A stretch of DNA of 64,000 bases from Paralithodes platypus (Eukaryota; Arthropoda; Malacostraca; Decapoda; Lithodidae), in contig CM064530.1 of assembly GCA_032716605.1 (NCBI GenBank), forward strand, positions 12,246,472 to 12,310,471, in the 5' to 3' direction. Positions 33,494 through 44,466 of the stretch are shown here, one piece after another; the first letter of the stretch is position 1, and each line of letters begins with the position of its first letter. A program made the translations under genes and the position numbers. The notes below the pieces were generated by a model. That model was not told where the DNA came from. It did no database searches and saw only the letters and a list, made by a program, of their open reading frames with translations.

Positions 33494-33624
33494 GAATGCA
33501 TCGAAGCCCTTGTGATTCTCTTTAGGAACTTGTTGATATGGGATTAGGCAAGATTTAACAAGGTGGTACATTACATGAAAGGGGACGAATATTAACTATT
33601 TAATGTTATTGTAGTCATTCTAAT

Positions 33625-33634
33625 TCTCTCTCTC

Positions 33635-33691
<57 letters not shown>
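33625..33691. repeat. (CT)n microsatellite
   Basis: About 33 CT units with one GC interruption. Confidence 0.95.
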
Positions 33692-33694
<3 letters not shown>

Positions 33695-33813
33695 GATATA
33701 CTGTCAATATTGTGTCTGGCCTATACTCCGCACCACTGTTTCATTACCGAATATTATGGTATACTGTATAATGGTCTCTGCTGTTTTCCGATAATATACA
33801 ATCAAATTTACAA

Positions 33814-33815
<2 letters not shown>

Positions 33816-33879
<64 letters not shown>
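33816..33879. repeat. (CA)n microsatellite
   Basis: About 32 CA units. Confidence 0.95.
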
Positions 33880-33880
<1 letters not shown>

Positions 33881-34020
33881 GCCATATCAAAGAATTTTTC
33901 TACACAAAGCTATTCTATTGTCCATTTATTGCTGCCTCATACTGCGCTAACCGGGGGGGGGGGGTAATTTATGAATGGTATACAACATATTTAGCTGATG
34001 TAAAACGACGCTCTGACTGA

Positions 34021-35719
34021 TTTCTGACCCATAACGTCCCCTCACATCATAATTTCTGACCCATAACGTCCCCTCACATCATAATTTCTGGCCCATAACG
34101 TCCCCTCACATCATAATTTCTGACCCATAACGTCCCCTCACATCATAATTTCTGACCCATAACGTCCCCTCACATCATAATTTCTGGCCCATAACGTCCC
34201 CTCACATCATAATTTCTGACCCATAACGTCCCCTCACATCATAATTTCTGACCCATAACGTCCCCTCACATCATAATTTCTGACCCATAACGTCCCCTCA
34301 CATCATAATTTCTGACCCATAACGTCCCCTCACATCATAATTTCTGACCCATAACGTCCCCTCACATCATAATTTCTGACCCATAACGTCCCCTCACATC
34401 ATAATTTCTGACCCATAACGTCCCCTCACATCATAATTTCTGACCCATAACGTCCCCTCACATCATAATTTCTGACCCATAACGTCCCCTCACATCATAA
34501 TTTCTGACCCATAACGTCCCCTCACATCATAATTTCTGACCCATAACGTCCCCTCACATCATAATTTCTGACCCATAACGTCCCCTCACATCATAATTTC
34601 TGACCCATAACGTCCCCTCACATCATAATTTCTGACCCATAACGTCCCCTCACATCATAATTTCTGACCCATAACGTCCCCTCACATCATAATTTCTGAC
34701 CCATAACGTCCCCTCACATCATAATTTCTGACCCATAACGTCCCCTCACATCATAATTTCTGACCCATAACGTCCCCTCACATCATAATTTCTGACCCAT
34801 AACGTCCCCTCACATCATAATTTCTGACCCATAACGTCCCCTCACATCATAATTTCTGACCCATAACGTCCCCTCACATCATAATTTCTGACCCATAACG
34901 TCCCCTCACATCATAATTTCTGACCCATAACGTCCCCTCACATCATAATTTCTGACCCATAACGTCCCCTCACATCATAATTTCTGACCCATAACGTCCC
35001 CTCACATCATAATTTCTGACCCATAACGTCCCCTCACATCATAATTTCTGACCCATAACGTCCCCTCACATCATAATTTCTGACCCATAACGTCCCCTCA
35101 CATCATAATTTCTGACCCATAACGTCCCCTCACATCATAATTTCTGACCCATAACGTCCCCTCACATCATAATTTCTGACCCATAACGTCCCCTCACATC
35201 ATAATTTCTGACCCATAACGTCCCCTCACATCATAATTTCTGACCCATAACGTCCCCTCACATCATAATTTCTGACCCATAACGTCCCCTCACATCATAA
35301 TTTCTGACCCATAACGTCCCCTCACATCATAATTTCTGACCCATAACGTCCCCTCACATCATAATTTCTGACCCATAACGTCCCCTCACATCATAATTTC
35401 TGACCCATAACGTCCCCTCACATCATAATTTCTGACCCATAACGTCCCCTCACATCATAATTTCTGACCCATAACGTCCCCTCACATCATAATTTCTGAC
35501 CCATAACGTCCCCTCACATCATAATTTCTGACCCATAACGTCCCCTCACATCATAATTTCTGACCCATAACGTCCCCTCACATCATAATTTCTGACCCAT
35601 AACGTCCCCTCACATCATAATTTCTGACCCATAACGTCCCCTCACATCATAATTTCTGACCCATAACGTCCCCTCACATCATAATTTCTGACCCATAACG
35701 TCCCCTCACATCATAATTT
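34021..35719. repeat. 32-bp satellite, about 53 copies
   Basis: The unit is ATAATTTCTGACCCATAACG followed by TCCCCTCACATC. By eye only two units differ (TGGCCC instead of TGACCC, near 34088 and 34184). Such homogeneity indicates recent amplification or collapse/expansion in assembly. No open frame persists, since each unit carries stop codons. Confidence 0.97.
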
Positions 35720-37255
35720 TTCTCTTAGTAAGGCTTCATAGAATACCACATATATTATAGGAAATCATGTGGCAATAGCTTGATACAAATTGGTCAACTT
35801 ACTGAACGATGAACATGAGTATGTAATATGCACATGCAAATTGTCGTTGTTTTCTTAGTGTCCATACTGATTGACATCTACAGTATAAGTTAATGCGGAA
35901 CAACTAAGTATGACAAACATCCTCATATAATCAGTTCACCACCATTACGCAATTTCATTACACGATTGTCTTTAGTTTGTAACCTACCTATGCGACTCAA
36001 ATGGGTATACACGATCTCCATAAACCCTCTTTGTAACATGAGTAATTCTTAAACTGCATAAACTCATCTAATGTTAGCCAGAATCAAAGGTAAACAGAGT
36101 CTTGGTGCTGAAGGGGTATATTTAATCTTCAGGAGGTGTACAGGTATTCATGATCACGACTATACGATTGCCAGTAGTGAAAGGTAATACGAATTGTATT
36201 GAAACATTCTGAGACGCTTATGAAATATTTTGATACATTACCTTTAAACACATGAGTCAAAGTTTTTTCCTCATTCAATGGTCACTGTCTCATATTAATC
36301 ATATATTTATATACTGTACAGTACCAGCTGCTTGTGCAAGTAACTGTAAATCTTATTCGAAACTCCTATACACTCAATTCATAAATGTTCTACGAAAGTG
36401 TATTCCCAAGTATACCAGTAGTGGATGCTAGCGTAAGACAGTAAGTTGTATGAGACACTCTTGATGTGTATTGATCTCTTCATTACGTTTCTAATACTCC
36501 CGTCATCTCCAATTACTGATAACAGCTTTGTTGCGAGAAAGAAAGAGAAAGAGATAGCAAGAGTGAGCGAGTGAGCTATTCTGGGATGTGAGAGGCATGC
36601 ATATTATATGAATACTGTTAGAAAAAGGTTTCAGAGAAGGCAGTCAGATATGACGGATTATGTGTGTGAATGTGTACTGTATAATATGTATATGGTAGAC
36701 AGATAGGTAGTTAGTCTCTATCTATCTATCTATATATTTACCTACCTATCTATCTATCTATCTATCTAGAGGCATATAAGGCACAGGCAATACGTTGTAA
36801 GTACATATTGTTTACGTGAAAATATGAAAGTATCGCAGTTACTTATATACTAGCCGAGGTACAGTCGGCTCGTTTAATCCGCAGTCTCAGAATATTACTT
36901 AGGCTTATTAGCAGCTTCAAAGGGTATACATTGTAATACATTTGTAATGTAAAAAATAAAAAAACGGATGAATCAAGTATTATATAAGCGATACGGTTTC
37001 CTACAGCAATCTGAAAAAAAACTTTAATAATATAACTACAATTTCTGAAATTCTGCGGATCCACTACACTACGGCGTGATAAAGGATAATTAACCTTTCC
37101 TATTTATATTAATGAGAAGGGAAATCCTACATGGAGAAAGTATTTCATTGATACACATACAATTTCATTGTTCCATGATACCATACAGGGATTTTTACAA
37201 GTAGCCCCACGCAACTAGGGTTTAAGTTATTTCATTGAATTCTCCCCCAGCCAAA
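35720..37255. other. Non-coding stretch, low repeat content
   Basis: This is the longest piece of the window without a clear element. A degraded family D-like fragment lies at about 36025-36118 ('cttaaactgcataaactcatctaatgttagccagaat', ending 'gtgctgaagggg'). A TCTA microsatellite lies at 36718-36770. I see no exon with acceptor, donor and conserved residues. Confidence 0.5.
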
Positions 37256-37259
37256 CACA

Positions 37260-38340
37260 AGAGTCATTGGAGATTGGAAAGAACTAGAGTTAGAATTTTC
37301 AGAGTATTTATTATTGATGAATGAGTTGTTGATGAGTCGAAGAACAGATTTGGCTTGATTTCGGGCAGAAAAATATAAAGTATGAGATTCGTGAGTTTGA
37401 AAGCGACAGTATCGTTTGAATGCTTCCTCCTTATTGCGGACAGCAGTAAAACAAGCAAGAGTAAATCAAGATTTTTGTGAGTTAGTTTGAGAGGAAGAAA
37501 ATGGGATGTATGCTTCCATGCCCGAGAGGATTAGCTCAGTAATACACTCAGCACTCTCTGAGGGTTCCCGGCCACGGAAGCACGAATCATTCCAGGGAAA
37601 CCGAAGATTTACTGCCAAAGAAGCTTCCAGTTGGCAGTGCCAAAATGCCACAAGCGCCGCCGGCTGCGAGGGTCAGAAGGTCATACTGGAGAGACAGGAG
37701 AGGTAACAGAGATAACACTTTGGTCGGAGGAGCCCAACGGAGGGAGAAGATTTACAGTGTAAGCAGAAGGATTAAATGTATAAATTAAGTCGAGAAAGTT
37801 GGGCCGATCTTCAGAGCGGTCCAGGATATGGGTGGGGTACTGAACTAACTGCTCTGGGTCATACAGGATAGAAAAGATGTACATTTGTTCTCCAGGTTAG
37901 TCAGTGAAATGAGAGGAGAGCCATTGGTGGAGGTGAACATTGAAATCGCCCGAGATGGAGATTTCAGAGAAGCGAGAGATGGATAGAATGTATTCCACTT
38001 TAGAAGTAATATAGTCAAAGATATATTTAATGAAAAATTGACAAGATAGCTTAAGCCAGAGAGTTGAGAATTCAGTCAAAGTTGGGAACATGAGAGCAAG
38101 TAAGATTGATGCGTACGTACACAAAACATTCACCTTTGGCTTTGAATTGAGAATAGAGATAGTACGAGGGTACAGAGAAGAGCTTGCTGTCTGTTGCCTT
38201 AGACAACTGAGTTTCAGTGAGGAAGAAGAGAGATAGTGTTCCACAGAGAGGAAGTTAGAGGAAAAGCTTCGAATGTTACAGAAATTGACAGATAGAGTCA
38301 CGAAGAGGTCCAAGACACTTAGAAGAGTCCAAACCAGGGG
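37260..38340 (-). pseudogene. LINE endonuclease region, multiply frameshifted (I/Jockey type)
   Basis: Reading from 38340 leftwards, blocks recur in changing frames: VNFCNIRSFSSN, SVEHYLSSSSL, LTETQLSKATDS, KGECFVYVRINLTCSHVPN, ISGDFNVHLHQWLSSH, QLVQYPTHILDR, VNLLPPLGSSDQSVISV, then NDSCFRGREPSESAECITEL and GMEAYIPFSSS. These are the endonuclease motifs (N, E, GDFN, SDQ) and the segment before the reverse transcriptase. The RT itself is missing. It has the same family features as 19056-19180 and 13905-14510. At least five frame changes show it is dead. Confidence 0.8.
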
Positions 38341-38547
38341 TCAGTCCGAACGGGGCTTTATTGCCCCCATAACGTAAATATGTGGGAATTTTTTGTTTTC
38401 TTTTTTATTTTAGTCCTCGATTCAGTTTGGGATAGCTTAAACAAATTTATGGGCGGAATTAATGTACACAAGTGTGTACAGTTTACAGTATGTGCTGTGT
38501 GTATGTGTGAGCATCTGTGCTGCATATGTATCTATATATGTATATAC

Positions 38548-38550
<3 letters not shown>

Positions 38551-38583
<33 letters not shown>

Positions 38584-38589
38584 ATACAG

Positions 38590-38656
<67 letters not shown>
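38551..38656. repeat. (TA)n microsatellite, two blocks
   Basis: Alternating TA runs are separated by 'gtaatacagtat'. They give Ile-Tyr frames that are not genes. Confidence 0.95.
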
Positions 38657-38657
<1 letters not shown>

Positions 38658-38789
38658 TCACTTTCAGTAATACCAGAGAAATGTGCAAAATGTGCAATAA
38701 CATGAAATTGCAAGCACCCCATGAGAACCTTAACTCCAGTGACTATTATGTATTTCCTGTATACTTGGCCTTTGTGCCTAAATCTTATC

Positions 38790-39420
38790 AATTCAATTCA
38801 ATTCCAAAGCCGATAAAAACTTGAGGCTGAACAACTGTATTCTTTCGCTCTTACCAAACTTATCCAGGCACGCCTCAACATTCACCCAGCACTCCTCTTT
38901 CTCTCTTACAGGTTTATCCTCTGTTGGAGCATATACACACACACACACACACACAACCACCCACGTTTGTATTCCTACTTTCATTATTATCCACACAATC
39001 CTTACACACTCCTTCCATTTGTTACTTACAAACGAACATGCACCTACTTTCGCTCCCTCATTCTCATTCACTCCAGCACACACACCTATTTCACATTCCT
39101 ATTATCTCACACCTGTACCCTTCCATTTGATCTCAGTCATTCCACATACATCCAGCCTGGCCCTTCACTAACACTTCCAGAACCTCTCTCTTTTGTATCC
39201 TCATTAATGCCTCTCACATTCCAAGTCAAAATCCTTAAGCAGTCCATGTTTGTTCGAAGTTCGTCAACAGTAGTTCCGTCTGATTCCGAGGTAATTTGTT
39301 CGTTTTTCGTTGCTGTAGGTTTCTTTACGAGTGGAGGGTCGCAAGCCCAACCGACTTAACCTCTTTAGTCGCATTTTACGACATGCAGGAGGCAGTTGGG
39401 GCATATTCTAATACCTTAAC
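38790..39420 (-). pseudogene. LINE 5' region and endonuclease start (relative of the 10615 family)
   Basis: On the minus strand, blocks include LRILTWNVRGINEDTKER (Asn of the endonuclease active site), then ENEGAKVGACSFVSNKWKEC, a run of Cys-Val codons from a CA microsatellite, then VYAPTEDKPVREKEECWVNV and ACLDKFGKSERI. This is the start of an apurinic-like endonuclease. The expected GDMN block is lost. The 39255-39420 sequence before it is probably the element's 5' region. Confidence 0.7.
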
Positions 39421-39629
39421 CCCAGTGGGTATAAATATATAAATATTCTTTTCAATTCAGACATATTTGCGAGAATGGGCCTTTACTCTGCATTATACGT
39501 TAATACTATTTACATTTTTCTGCAGAGCTTCCCAACGCCATCATATCTTTTAACTGGGGCCAGAGAGCCAGAAGTTGAGAACGAAGAGGGATTTGAATGG
39601 CTTAAGGTGAGGCTGATGGACTGTTGAGG

Positions 39630-39993
39630 TTAAGGGGAGATGGGTCGTTTTTCTGGTCCCCTTTCTCCCTCGTGTTAAGTCCCATTTGTTTTGAGATTGT
39701 AAGATGTTCAGCCCATTTGTTTGGCGATTTTAACACTTTTCGCCCCATTTCGTTGTCAATTTTAAGACCTTTCATGGCATTTAGTTGTCGATTATTTCCT
39801 GGCGATCGATAGCGAGCCTGCAATTTTAAGAGGAATCGGCCTTCGGCCGGGAAATTTGTCTACCGAAAAATGTACAAATTTATCTTGTCTAGGGGGTGTT
39901 TTTTAAAAGTTTGATGGCGGTCTAGGGAGGAAACTAAAACAATATATGAATAAATTCATTAATAGACCAAACAAACGGTCAGTCTCCCCTTAA
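39630..39993. mobile_element. Family A TTAA element, complete
   Basis: It is about 364 bp, opening TTAAGGGGAGATGGGTCG and closing CGGTCAGTCTCCCCTTAA. The landmark reads GGCGATCGATAGCGAGCC. The 29 bases to its left (cttaaggtgaggctgatgga...) are repeated directly to its right, before the next element. Confidence 0.88.
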
Positions 39994-40017
39994 GGTGAGG
40001 CTGATGGACTCTTGAGA

Positions 40018-40150
40018 TTAAGGGGAGATAGGTCGTTTTTCTGGTCCAGTTTCTCCCTCGTGTTAAGTTCAGCTAGTTTAGATACAAGCAGCCTCGTAAG
40101 GATCAGTAGATCTGCTGTTGTTTGCTTTCCTCTGTACTCCTTTGTACTAT
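40018..40150. mobile_element. Truncated family A element joined to a CR1-like LINE tail
   Basis: It begins TTAAGGGGAGATAGGTCG and runs through 'ttctccctcgtgttaagt'. At about 40072 it switches to a sequence matching the 3' tail of the CR1-like LINE (compare 'gatctgctgttgtttgctttcctctgtact' with 'cctattgttgcttgatttcctttgtact' near 28910). The remainder of the family A element is absent. The sequence 40151-40645 shows only AT-rich DNA and (ATA)n. Confidence 0.6.
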
Positions 40151-40647
40151 CAGGTGCGTGTAGGCTAGGCAACTTATATACTTATATACAAGTAATATGA
40201 GGTCGGTTAATGCTGTATAAGGTGAGTAAGTTAATATTGTAGGTTGTTAAAGTGTTCGTAACTTACTTAAGGGTCACATACTTTCATTAAGTTAATGTGG
40301 GGGTGTTTTAGTGTTGGAAGTTAAATGGATTAATTAAGGTTATATAAGGAGTAATAAGTTCAGATTAATAAAAGTTCTTCAAGGTTTTAGTAAGTTAAGG
40401 TTACATAGGTTCTAGAGAGGCTAGTGAGTTAGGGGTTATACAAGGCTTCAAGTTACCCACAAGACGGTACCTGATACACCTATTACACGAAATACGATAC
40501 AGAAAAAAAAAATATGTATAATTAAATAAGGAAAATTGACATCCCTTAGTAAAAAGTAAAAACAAAAAAGTAATAATAATAATAATAAAAACAAGTAATA
40601 ATAATAATAATAATAAAAGGATAAGTAAAATAAATACATAAACTTAA

Positions 40648-40975
40648 TTAAGGGGAGGTATTTAGTTTGTTCACTAGACCTCCATCAACCTTAAAATTAC
40701 ACCCCCTTGACCCCCTTTCAAGATAAATTTGTACATTTTTCGGTAGAAAAATTTCCCGGCCGAAGGCCGGTTCCTCTTAAATTACAGGCTCGCTATCGCT
40801 CGCCAGGATAAAATCGACACCTAAATGGCACTAAAGGTCTTAATATGGGGTGAAAGTTCTTAAAATCGTTAAACTAATGGGGCAAAAATTTTATAATATC
40901 AAAAGCAATGGGGCTAAACATGAGGGAGAAAGGGGTCCAGCAAAGAAATCCCTCATGTGGATAATCTCCCCTTAA
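40648..40975. mobile_element. Family A TTAA element, complete
   Basis: It is 328 bp, opening TTAAGGGGAGGTATTTAG and closing GATAATCTCCCCTTAA. Hairpins and the landmark GGCTCGCTATCGCTCGCC are present. It shares its right TTAA with the family G element. Confidence 0.88.
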
Positions 40976-41640
40976 GGCGAAGGGGAAATTACACGATCGT
41001 TTATATCGTAAACTTTAGATGGCCACGATATTTCCGGCAGCATCTTGGGGGATCATCTTTATTATTAGCATCGGAAACTGAACTGAAGGGTTAAAATGTC
41101 TAATAACAGTCAGACAAAATAGGGAAAGAAAGCACCATAGTATACAGGAAGTGTGAACATCGTCTTAATATTAGTTAAGAACGGGGTGTTACTTAATTAG
41201 CCATAGATTAAAACCATACCGACGTCTGGATACCGAAAGGGTTATACAGAGATAGTACTAGATTTCTCAACGAGTAATTTGAGGCACCAACTTGGGTTTC
41301 TCTTGTTAAACTAATTAGGTGGATTTTATGCGGAGAAGTTTGGGGGAGTAGAATGGTGGTGATGGTGGTGGTGGTGGTGGTGGTAATGATGGTGTTGATC
41401 ATGGTGGTGTTGTTGGTGGTGTTGGGGATATTGATGGTAGTGGTGATGGTAGTGATGTTGATGGTGGGGCTAGTGATGTTGATGGTGGTGGTGGTGGTAT
41501 TGGCGATGGTAGTGATGTTGAAGTTGGTGGTGGTGATGGTGAAGTTGGTAGTGGTATACCTTGCTGTACACATTTATTACGATGCCACCCCTGAATATCG
41601 TTGTAAGGTGCGAGCGTATCTTTTAATGAACTGAGTAGGA
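40972..41640. mobile_element. Family G TTAA element, inverted copy of 17490-18295
   Basis: It starts TTAAGGCGAAGGGGAAATTA and contains, in inverse order, the blocks listed for the 17490 copy, including 'gacgtctggataccgaaagg' and 'gaggcaccaacttgggtttc'. The internal GGT/GAT repeat is at 41353-41560. The right end is uncertain. Confidence 0.6.
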
Positions 41641-41677
41641 GGTCCTTTGATTGACTGGAACATCGGGTAGTTATCAG

Positions 41678-41680
<3 letters not shown>

Positions 41681-41765
<85 letters not shown>
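41681..41765. repeat. (CA)n microsatellite
   Basis: About 42 CA units. It adjoins the repeat block 41766-41920, which is the inverse of 16636-16850 (tgcaggtcgttctacgccct, cacagccacagacaccacatga). A CT run follows at 41917-41942. Confidence 0.9.
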
Positions 41766-41771
<6 letters not shown>

Positions 41772-41910
41772 GACTCCCATCTCCCATGCACACACACACT
41801 AACCCAGCCACAGCCACAGACACCACATGATTTCCTCAATAACGATGCTCTAACCCTCTTTACCACCACTGCTGCAGGTCGTTCTACGCCCTGTAACACT
41901 ATACCTTCGT

Positions 41911-41944
<34 letters not shown>

Positions 41945-42058
41945 TCTCACAAACACACTCAGTCACTCTTACAAACAATAACACAATCATATAATGCATT
42001 ATCTCTCACTCACACATACATATATACTCACATATACTGTACGCCCGTGCATGCAAAT

Positions 42059-42059
<1 letters not shown>

Positions 42060-42121
<62 letters not shown>
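42060..42121. repeat. (CA)n microsatellite
   Basis: About 31 CA units within a wider CA-rich stretch. Confidence 0.95.
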
Positions 42122-42125
<4 letters not shown>

Positions 42126-42290
42126 CCCACACACACGAACCCACACACATTCACACCCACACACACGACTTCATCCAGCTAAGGGGGCAGTATACAGAAC
42201 TTGGCCACGTCTTAACCTACAGTCTCATTACGTGTACCTGGTCTTGCCCTATTACACACCTGGTATACACTGCACTACACAATACCTCTC

Positions 42291-42296
42291 TCTCTC

Positions 42297-42372
<76 letters not shown>
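42291..42372. repeat. (CT)n microsatellite
   Basis: About 40 CT units with one GC interruption. Confidence 0.95.
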
Positions 42373-42377
<5 letters not shown>

Positions 42378-42380
42378 TTA

Positions 42381-42495
42381 TATGGCACTATGAGTCCTAC
42401 TACTTCGGTTCATAGTTATGGTACGGTACTCTGATATATATGGCACTATGGGTCCTACTACTTCGGTTCATAGTTATGGTACAGTACTCTGATGT
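42381..42495. repeat. 57-bp direct repeat, two copies
   Basis: The unit includes 'tatggcactatg-gtcctact' and 'acttcggttcatagttatgg' and ends 'tactctgat'. The two copies differ at about four positions. Confidence 0.9.
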
Positions 42496-42634
42496 ATATT
42501 TTTTAAATATCCCACCAAGTTACATTCCACGCGCCAGTTTTGTTGTCACTTAATCATTGTTCATTGTCCCAAGAGTATCAAACAGTTATATACTTGTGTG
42601 CTTGTATGTACTGTGCAACTTAAAATGTTATCAT

Positions 42635-42790
42635 ATATTTTGTATTAATTTCACCACAACACCAAACAACTCTAGTGAAATTAATGAAAGCATATATATA
42701 TGATCCACCAGGATTCGAACCCGGGTTACCACACACAGATTTGTAGACACCTTAACCATTACACCACCAGAAGGTTGGCTGAGATGTAGC
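42635..42790 (-). mobile_element. tRNA-derived SINE, family 2
   Basis: The minus strand has an A-box-like GTGTAATGGTTAAGGTG and the B box GGGTTCGAATCC 35 bases later, as in a tRNA head. An unrelated body with TTTCATTAATTTCAC follows. The acceptor stem cannot pair, so it is not a functional tRNA. The 42800-43040 stretch has nothing I recognise. Confidence 0.7.
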
Positions 42791-43043
42791 CTCCCATCAA
42801 AAATGAGATACAAATGCAGTCCTCCTCCTGTCCCTGGGTGTTGGACATAAAAGTTGAATTACCATACTAGTCTCGACATTTGGTGCCTCCACTGAATATG
42901 GTATTTTTCGAGGGTGCGAGCATTAGGGAAGGATATACTGAAGAATACTGATATGTCTGTCTGTATGTATGGGATGCCAGTTTATATATCTCTCCTTTGT
43001 ATCTGTAATTTGTTGCCGTATTTCTGTATGTAAACAATAGCCA

Positions 43044-43258
43044 CAAGCCGGTATCACACGAGAGTTTTTATAGTCAACATTTGATGATCAACATATTTCT
43101 AGCAACATCTGTAGAATATTTAGCACTGATATCGGAACTAGACTGAAGGTAGATGAATTTAGGTGACCGAAATATTATAAATGTTTTCCTCCAAAGATGC
43201 CAGACCAGTGTTGAGGATAAATGTTGAGGGAAAAAGTACTCGTGTGATACCGGCTTAA
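43044..43258. mobile_element. Family C element
   Basis: It opens 'aagccggtatcacacgagag' and closes CGTGTGATACCGGCTTAA. Its left TTAA has decayed (ACAA). Its right TTAA is shared with the family A element that follows. Confidence 0.85.
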
Positions 43259-43625
43259 GGGGAGACTGACCGTTTGTTTGGTCTATTAATTCATTTATTC
43301 ATATATTTTTTTAGTTTCCTCCCTAAACCTCCATCAAGCTTGAAAAACACCCCCTAAACCCCTCTTCAAGATAAATGTGTACATTTTTCGGTAGAAAAAT
43401 GTCCCAGCCGAAGGCCGATTCCTCTTAAAATTGCAGACTCGCTATCGCTCGCCAGGAAAAAATCGACACCTAAATGGCTTGAAAGGTCTTAAAATTTACA
43501 ACGAAATGGGGCGAAAGGTGTTAAAATCGCCAAACTAATGGGCCGAACGTCTTATGATCTCAAAATTTAGTGGGGCTAAACATTAGGGAGAAGGGGGTCC
43601 AGAAAAACGGTCTGCCTCCCCTTAA
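43255..43625. mobile_element. Family A element, 'GACCG' subtype
   Basis: It is 371 bp, opening TTAAGGGGAGACTGACCGTT and closing GGTCTGCCTCCCCTTAA. The landmark is CTCGCTATCGCTCGCC. It is closely similar to the copy at 48608-48978, with the same end type. The 43626-43840 stretch shows no gene. Confidence 0.88.
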
Positions 43626-43839
43626 GAATCCTTCGCAATGCTGATGGTAAATGACTTAAGTATAACTCTGCCTGATATAGAGAGCCTGAGCTACTACTAT
43701 ACACCCTGCTCCAAACAGGTAGGCCAGGTATCGGGAACCCTAACCTCTGTTAAAATCAATTAACAAGACAGGAAGGACCAGTATATTGAAGATCTGACAT
43801 TTGTTCTGTATAGATCCCAATTGCGCGTCATATAATTTC

Positions 43840-43967
<128 letters not shown>

Positions 43968-43969
43968 GA

Positions 43970-44312
43970 ATGTTTCTGGTCCCCCTTCTTAATTCCTCAT
44001 GTTTAGCCCCATTAGTGTTCAGATTATAACACGTTTGGCCCACTAGTTCGGCGATTTTAAGACCTTTCGACCCATTTCTTTATCAAATTTAAGACTGTTC
44101 GTGTTATTTAGGTGGCGAGCCATAGCGAGCCTGTAATTTTAAGAGAAACCGGCCTTCGGCCCGGACATTTTTCTACCGAAAAATGTACAAATTTATCTTG
44201 AAGGGGGGGTCTAGGGAGTGTTTTTTAAAGATTGATGAAGGTCTAGCGAGGTTACTACAAAATAAATAAATATATAAATCAATAGACCACACAGAATAAC
44301 CAGTCCCCTTAA
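43970..44312. mobile_element. Family A element, left end lost
   Basis: It starts inside the element at 'tctggtcccccttctt', carries GGCGAGCCATAGCGAGCC and the hairpin ACATTTTTCTACCGAAAAATGT region, and ends AGTCCCCTTAA. An (AAT)n run follows at 44320-44358. Confidence 0.82.
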
Positions 44313-44315
44313 GCT

Positions 44316-44360
<45 letters not shown>

Positions 44361-44466
44361 TGTGTTATCTTTATATTGATGGTTTTATCAGTACTAATAT
44401 AATCTAGATATCATGTGTGAAGACAAGTTATGACATGGGTAGGCACTTATCACCCTCATATGCGAC

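Noticed and set aside
34021..35719. CRISPR-like array
   Set aside because: The 32-bp units are contiguous with no spacers between them, in a eukaryotic setting. The same applies to the 25-, 34- and 36-bp arrays.
37506..37706. 66-codon plus-strand open frame
   Set aside because: The minus strand here encodes recognisable LINE residues (SAECITEL, GMEAYIPF), so the plus frame is a shadow.
42690..42770. Functional tRNA gene on the minus strand
   Set aside because: A and B boxes are present but no closing acceptor stem is. It continues into a SINE-type body.
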